Shown here: piece after piece, positions 55,301 to 60,292 of the stretch | How positions within the stretch are numbered: position 1 is the stretch's first letter | How the letters are laid out: the number at the start of each line of letters is the position of its first letter | Source of the DNA: Triparma columacea | Taxonomy: Eukaryota > Sar > Bolidophyceae > Parmales > Triparmaceae | DNA length: 60,292 nt | NCBI GenBank assembly: GCA_030267965.1 | Contig: BRYA01000669.1 | Span: 4,375-64,666 of the forward strand | Reading direction: 5' to 3' | The notes under the pieces: generated by a model | Told to the model about the DNA's origin: nothing | What the model saw: only the letters and a program-made list of their open reading frames with translations | The model's database searches: none | Position numbers and translations under genes: made by a program

Positions 55301-56340
55301 ACAACTTCAAGTGCACGTGCAACGACGGGTGGTACGGCAATTGCAACATGTCGACCTGCCCGCTGGGCCACGCGTGGCACGACGAGGCCATCACGGACAA
55401 CGACGCGCACAGGATGGCGCAGTGCAGCAACAGGGGGAAGTGCATATCCAAAACCCAGGAGTGCGCGTGCCAGCCGGGGTTCAGCGGGGCGGCCTGCGAG
55501 AGGCTGGACTGCCCCGCAATATTAGACGAAGAGTCCGGGCTGTTCAACGAGTGCAACGGGAAGGGGGTGTGCATGACGATGGAGATGATGGCCAGGAACA
55601 GGAGGGACACGCTGGGCGACCCTTCCCCGGTGGAGTACAGCTACCACACACAGACGAATAAGACGAACAACCAGCTCTGGGACGCGCAGATGCTGCAGGG
55701 CTGCTCGTGCGACGCCTATTGGTACGAGAACGGCCTCTGGACGACCAACGCCTCCGACCCCAAGGGCTACGACTGCACGAAGCTCACGTGCCCCACGGGG
55801 GACAACCCCAACAGGCCCCGGCTGAACGTTACGAACAACGAGGAGTACGAGAGGCAGGCCCTCAGGTGCACGGCGAGCGAGGGGACGTTCAGGCTCAGCT
55901 TCAAGGGCTTCAACACGAAGTGGATGGCGTGGAACGTAGACCCGAGGGAGATGGAGAAGCAGCTACAGGCGACGAGGAGCTTCGGGAACGTCAGCGTTAC
56001 CTACGAGGTTGGGGGCGGCGGTTTCTGCACTGCGGGTGGGACGAACCTCGCGAACGTGACGTTCTACAGCGAGCTGGGGAACCAGCCTCTGATAAAGTCC
56101 GACGTCGGGAAACTTGCCGGGGGAACGATCGCAATAGTCGAGAAGCAGAGCGGCACCAGGAACAACATCGAGTGCTCGGGGCAGGGAATCTGCGACTCGG
56201 GCACGGGGGAGTGCCAGTGCTACGTGGGGTACAGCAGCAGCGATGGGGCGGGAAACGCGGGGCTTAGGATGGACTGCGGGTACTTTGGGGACAGTAGGGG
56301 AGCGAGCTGGAGCGAGGTTGCTTGGTACGGGAACGACTAA
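52301..56340 (+). CDS. Secreted EGF-repeat/YWTD-propeller protein, Sig1/mastigoneme-like candidate
   Basis: Five exons: 52301-52493, 52612-53347, 53489-54366, 54453-55038 and 55194-56340. All are in phase, 1179 residues. The signal peptide (LLLLSLLLIFAPFAQS) is followed by EGF-like units (CHNLCNGNGVCSDGGNQC, CSGRGHCTQDGSC, CHDNCNGHGQCMSM). Then comes a repeated module: WDADQIYGCVCDHGFSGYDC with CDKGDDPRT, and later WDAQMLQGCSCDAYWYENG with CPTGDNPNRP. Each of these is followed by a beta-rich segment (FCQCQTTCTGNLVLRY, and again CVCAGVCGGSFALELD). A YWTD-type propeller follows (RGIALDLINEKMYWVDSG, YSIALDLVNSHMYIGE). The domain set resembles the diatom Sig1 and Ochromonas mastigoneme proteins; placement there is inference. 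Confidence 0.85.
53448..53488 (+). repeat. CT/CTCC microsatellite serving as polypyrimidine tract
   Basis: TCTCTCTCTCTC then CCTCCCTCCCTCCCTCCCAG immediately before exon 3 of the EGF-repeat gene. Confidence 0.95.
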
Positions 56341-56431
56341 ACAGGAGAGTGGAGAAGGGGAAGGAAGGGGTTTGAGGAAAAATGTTTTTTCGGTCAAAAA
56401 TGTGTTTATATTACTTTGGTGAGGGGTTCGT

Positions 56432-58247
56432 TCAGACGACGCCAGTGAGGCGGGAGGTGTTGGGGTCGGTGTTGAGGTCGGCATTAGGATCATCGTCAGA
56501 GTCTAAGAGGGGTCTAGTGAGATCGTCGGTGGAGGCTGAGGCTGACATGGCTGACTTTCTCTGCGACAGGGTTTGGGGGGGGGGGGGAGGAGTTGACACC
56601 CCTTGTTAGTTAGCGCCCTGTAAATTCCTCGGGTATTGTACAATCTCACCTGTTCCGCTAGGTCCTTCTCCGACCTTGGTACCAGCGGTAGCAGCAGGGA
56701 GTACCCCAGCACCCCCACCGACTGCAGGATTGCCGTGATGAGGAAAGTGAAACTGTAGTCAAACTTGTCGGAGAGGAGACCCCCGAGCACGGCGCTCCCG
56801 CACCAACCGAACTGGGAGACTGACTCTAAGGATTTCCAGCGTGCGCGCTCGTTCTTAGGGACGAAGTCCATCAGGATGCTTTCTTGCAGTGGGTACGTCG
56901 AGTTGATCAGCCCCGTCCTCAGGATGTAGATCGGGACTAGGAGGAGGGGGGTCTGCTGAAGGTAGTCCTCGAAGAAAACCATGGAGAATAGCAGCGAAAC
57001 TCCGAGGGTCTTTACCGTGATTATCGTTTGAACGCGACCGGCGGATTTTGCGAGCTTGCTCCCGAGCCCCGAGCAGGCCACCATTACGATGGGCACTATC
57101 AGGTATATAACTTGGACTTCGGTAGGGGTAAGCTTGCAGTCGTTCTTGAAGAAGAGGGGAAAGAACTTCACCGTCATTCCCGACCCCAGCGACACAATCA
57201 AATCGAAGGTGAAGAGGATGTAGGGTATGTGAGCTGTTGTCAAGCTTCCGCAGCACGGATGTTTTTTCGCAGGCTCGCCCTTGTCCTTGTCCTTGTCCTT
57301 GTCCGTGTCCGTGTCCTTGTCCGTGTCCTTGTCCTTGTCCTTCCCCTCCTCTTCCTCTTCCTTCAGAGCCGCCGCATCGTCGAAGAAGAACATGCATGAC
57401 GCCGCTACAACCTCCAGTGCCATCCCCACCAAGATGACGTTCTTCAGCTGCTCGACCGTCCAGTCGTTCCCCCAGTACTGGAAGAGGACGATGGAGATCA
57501 GGGGTCCGACGCAGCTGCTCAGCATGTAGCTGGCGAAGAGGTAGACGTAGTAGGTGCTCCTCTCCCCGCTCGGGGTGCTGTCGGCGTAGAGGGCCTGGAC
57601 GGGGCCGTTTACCACCCCGCCGGCTGAACCCCAGAGGGCCATGATGAAGAGGTAGAGGAGGAGGGAGGTCTGCTGCTTGTCGCCGGTGGGGGCCGAGTCA
57701 CCGACGTAGAAGAGGACGGAAGAGTGAGCAGCCGCGGTAAGGATAAGGGCGACCCCGCCGATCCATATTATCCTGCTCCTAGGGTATTTATCGGCAAGGT
57801 AACCCACGGGTATTGCGGTGAGCAGGGCGGCCATCCCGTTGGCACCCTCAACGTAACCGACGGCTGAGTTGTGATCGTCGTTAGTCACCTCCAAGTAAGC
57901 AGCAAACACTGTACCAGCCCATAGCTTGAGGAAGGGGAGGGGAATGGCGAGGGTGGCGAGCGGTTTAGAGAAAAAATGGGGGGTGGGGGTTAAAAATTAT
58001 TCACACTCTGACGAATGTTGGCGGTCTCAGTCCTGAAGCCAAGGGTTATCGCTCCTGAGAAAGGGTTATCGCTCCTTCTCTTGTTGTTCTCTCGCATTAT
58101 TCTTACATTGTCTGCGAGTCCATAAAAAGTACAGAGGACGAGTGACCAGAAGACGTTGCGGTTGACCGTTTTGGAGGTACATGGGATTCTAACGTTGTGT
58201 GGGTTCTCTTCTGAAGCGGTGTTCAAGGAGGGCGAGGAAGAACACAT
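56432..58247 (-). CDS. Major facilitator superfamily transporter
   Basis: Three exons, 58247-58107, 57924-56650 and 56560-56432, phase 0, 514 residues. Exon 1 supplies the N-terminus and part of helix 1 (NVFWSLVLCTFYGLADN), missed without splicing. The A-like loop after helix 2 reads GYLADKYPRSRI. Twelve-helix pattern continues: LLLYLFIMALWGSAGGVVNG, YLFASYMLSSCVGPLISIVL, then after the linker FFPLFFKNDCKLTPTEVQVI. The middle cytosolic loop has an Asp/Lys repeat (KDKDTDKDTDTDKDKDKDKG) from a short tandem DNA repeat. The C-terminus is acidic with a dileucine (TRPLLDSDDDP). Substrate unknown; sequence does not assign a subfamily. Confidence 0.88.
58041..58080 (-). repeat. 20 bp-period direct repeat in intron
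   Basis: AAGGGTTATCGCTCCT occurs at 58041 and again at 58061 within the first MFS intron. Confidence 0.9.
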
Positions 58248-58598
58248 AATTTTCAGAGCCGTTGTTAGCAGAAGTGAGGTGGCAGGTATATGGGACGTTT
58301 AGGGGGAATGCGTGTGTAACAGTGGGGTATGATTGAGTCTTATTGAGGTACGTTGATAATTTAGCGTGTGTGTTTGTGTGGATAGAGTGTAAATTTGGAC
58401 CGACCACAGCCACTTTGATGACAGGACTTGACTTTCTCCTTTTCTCCCCCAGACTCTTTCTTTTGCTGCAAAATACAGGCACATATTTTGCGTACAGTAC
58501 AGTGATAGCGAAGCTCCTACACTATACAGTACAGTCATTCTAACACAATTTAATCCCTTGACTGTAAAAAGAAAGGCAAAGTGAAGACCCAATCGCTG

Positions 58599-60223
58599 AT
58601 GTCTCCTTCCGCAAGCAACTTTAAATGGGGGATATTCTTTCCATTTACCGCTACAATCTCAACTAAAATATCATGCACATTCTCATTACTATTCATCATA
58701 CTTATTACAAACACACAAACATACACAAATGCAAGCTGGATAGATATAGATACACCAGGAGAAGCTCACACAACAACGCAGTACCCAGCACATCAGTATC
58801 ACGAGCCAAGACATCCTCCAAAGCCGAAGAATGCCACTAAAATCAAGCTAAAAGCCGAGGCGTATCTAAAAAAGCACGGCCACGCAGCTCCTACTCCCTC
58901 TCCAGCTCCCCCCACATTATCCCCTACAATGTCCCCCACCCTCTCCCCCACCCCCGACCCTCACCACTACTCTGCCTTCACTCTCGTAATGTCGGACGAA
59001 TTCAATGTCCCCGGTCGCAGCTTCACTGATGGTTCCGACCCCACCTGGACCGCAATGGACAAGAACGACTACACCAACAACGCCCTCCACTACTACTCCC
59101 CTTCCCGCGTCACCACGTCCAAGGGTAGCCTAGACATCAAGACGACGGCGGAGAGGACGGAGGTGGTGGGATTCGACGACGAGAAGGGGGAGAGGGAGAA
59201 GGTCGATAAGAACTTTAAGAGCGCCATGCTGCAGTCGTGGAACAAGTTCTGCTTCACGGGAGGCATCATAGAGGTGAGAGATTTTCGAGGGTTGCTGGGC
59301 CCGAGGTTTGCTGGACTGGGCCCCTCGCACGCTATTTTTCAATCAAGTTCAAAGAAATAGACCGGCGACATGAAACACGAACGCCTCTAACCCCCCTCCC
59401 CTTTCCCCTCCCCAAAGGCATCGGTGGAGCTCCCTGGCTCCTCCCAAATCGGCGGCCTCTGGCCAGCCTTCTGGATCCTCGGTAACCTCGCCCGTCACAC
59501 CTACGTCGGTTCCTCCAGCAACATCTGGCCTTGGTCTAAAACTTCCTGCGACCCCGGTAAGGAGGACGCCCAGAAGATATCCGGGTGCTTGAATACTGAA
59601 CACTTCGGCATGAGCAAAGGGGTAGGGAGAGGAGCGCCGGAGATAGATATATTCGAAGTTCAACCAGGGAACGTTAAGCACAATGTGAGTGTGTGTAAGA
59701 GGCCATTGAACTTGACCGAAAAGATAATGACCTGTCGAATTTGGCCTCTAACAACCCATGGCGTAACTAACTAACCCTCTTCCTCCCCCCCACATCGGCA
59801 GACCGAGCAGTTCTCCAAGATGTCCGTCGGGCAGCCCTTCTCCTCCGCCTCCCTCCAGGTCGCCCCCGGTAAGTCCTGGCAGCGTCCCGGTCCCGGCAAC
59901 TGGCCCGGCCCCAAAGAGTGGTACAACGGCCTAAAGTTCGGCCCTAACAGCACCCAGAACATAGCCTTCTACGGAACCTACAACCACTTCAAGGACGCGC
60001 CTAGCACGGCCTACGACTACTGGTCTGACGCGGTGTCTCAGAACCGGCAGCTCTCAGCGACGCACTTTGAGGGGCCACACGTCTTCAGGCTTGAGTGGGA
60101 ACCGCCGAGCGAGAAGTGGGGGGACGGGTATCTTCACTGGTACCTGGACGGGGAACTTATACTTGCGATCAACGGAACGAGCATAACGAGCGTCACAGGA
60201 GCGGAGATACCGAGCGAACCGAG
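58599..60223 (+). CDS. SKN1/KRE6-like glycoside hydrolase family 16 protein, 3' end beyond window
   Basis: Exons 58599-59273, 59418-59684 and 59802-60223, in phase. The last exon ends in an AG-GTGAG donor, so the gene runs off the right edge. In fungi SKN1/KRE6 are needed for beta-1,6-glucan; in heterokont algae the family is tied to beta-glucan storage (chrysolaminarin). N-terminal anchor CTFSLLFIILITNTQTY, then a Thr/Ser/Pro-rich linker (TPSPAPPTLSPTMSPTLSPT). The catalytic region has LVMSDEFNVPGRSFTDGSDP, WNKFCFTGGIIEASVELPG and GLWPAFWILGNLARHTYVG, with the motif APEIDIFEV carrying the Glu-x-Asp-x-x-Glu active site. Likely a type II membrane protein of the secretory pathway. Confidence 0.92.
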
Positions 60224-60292
60224 GTGAGGGGGGAAGGGGGAGAGAAAGCTTTTGAGGGAGAGACGAGAATATGTGTGGCGAGATGTGGCGAG

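Noticed and set aside
57285..57350. CRISPR-like array
   Set aside because: It is a short in-frame tandem repeat without spacers, in a eukaryotic coding exon.
1..60292. tRNA, rRNA or spliceosomal RNA genes
   Set aside because: I looked for tRNA T-loop strings and U2/U6 core strings by eye and found none outside coding sequence; a tRNAscan or Rfam search would be decisive.

Overview
This window is nuclear DNA of a eukaryote. Most genes are split by short GT-AG introns of about 75-180 bp, nearly all with the donor GTGAG and many with a CTAAC-like branch site. It is gene-dense, with about 33 protein genes in 60 kb. Several proteins begin with a signal peptide followed by an xAF motif (DAFTVP in the triose-phosphate translocator, NAFSIN in a fibrillin-like protein, KAFLKN in a TrmO-like protein). 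This is the bipartite targeting signal of red-derived secondary plastids. A SKN1/KRE6-type glucan protein, a CFAP20 axoneme protein and an EGF-rich Sig1/mastigoneme-like protein also fit. I infer a photosynthetic stramenopile with a flagellate stage (bolidophyte or pelagophyte-like). The species cannot be named from the sequence alone.

Layout. 0-7 kb: start of a secreted or plastid protein, CCT6 chaperonin, a conserved hypothetical, and an MLO-like membrane protein fused to four EF-hands. 7-12 kb: a hypothetical, an M14 carboxypeptidase-like protein, ATP10, and a multi-pass membrane protein. 12-20 kb: EF-hand myotubularin, plastid triose-phosphate translocator, class-III aminotransferase. 20-31 kb: PA-domain secretory protein, alpha/beta hydrolase, mitochondrial acyl-CoA dehydrogenase-like enzyme, chalcone-isomerase-fold protein, eIF5B, HAD nucleotidase, MGST3. 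31-38.7 kb: a trypsin-fold protein with a Cys nucleophile, a small hypothetical, a 61-N assembly gap inside a 1.2 kb non-coding stretch, a methyltransferase, a membrane protein with a zinc ribbon, and a coiled-coil protein. 38.7-49 kb: CFAP20 (with a GC-AG intron), a charged coiled-coil protein, a zinc-binding hypothetical, plastid TrmO-like, a PAP/fibrillin, and a small NTF2-like protein. 49-60 kb: a six-EF-hand protein, a large EGF/propeller secreted protein, an MFS transporter, and a SKN1/KRE6-like GH16 protein cut by the window end.

There are no operons or obvious clusters. The genes are mainly housekeeping, plastid, mitochondrial and surface functions. Two things stand out across the window. 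Neighbouring genes almost always alternate strand (27 of 32 adjacent pairs), with 60-250 bp gaps. Many introns share a GC-rich tail of the TCGCTTCGCTC type, sometimes with the complement near the donor, which resembles introner elements. Three separate genes carry EF-hands. The most novel gene is the MLO homologue carrying its own calmodulin-like domain. Gene models were assembled by hand from splice signals and phase; exon ends are given so they can be tested.
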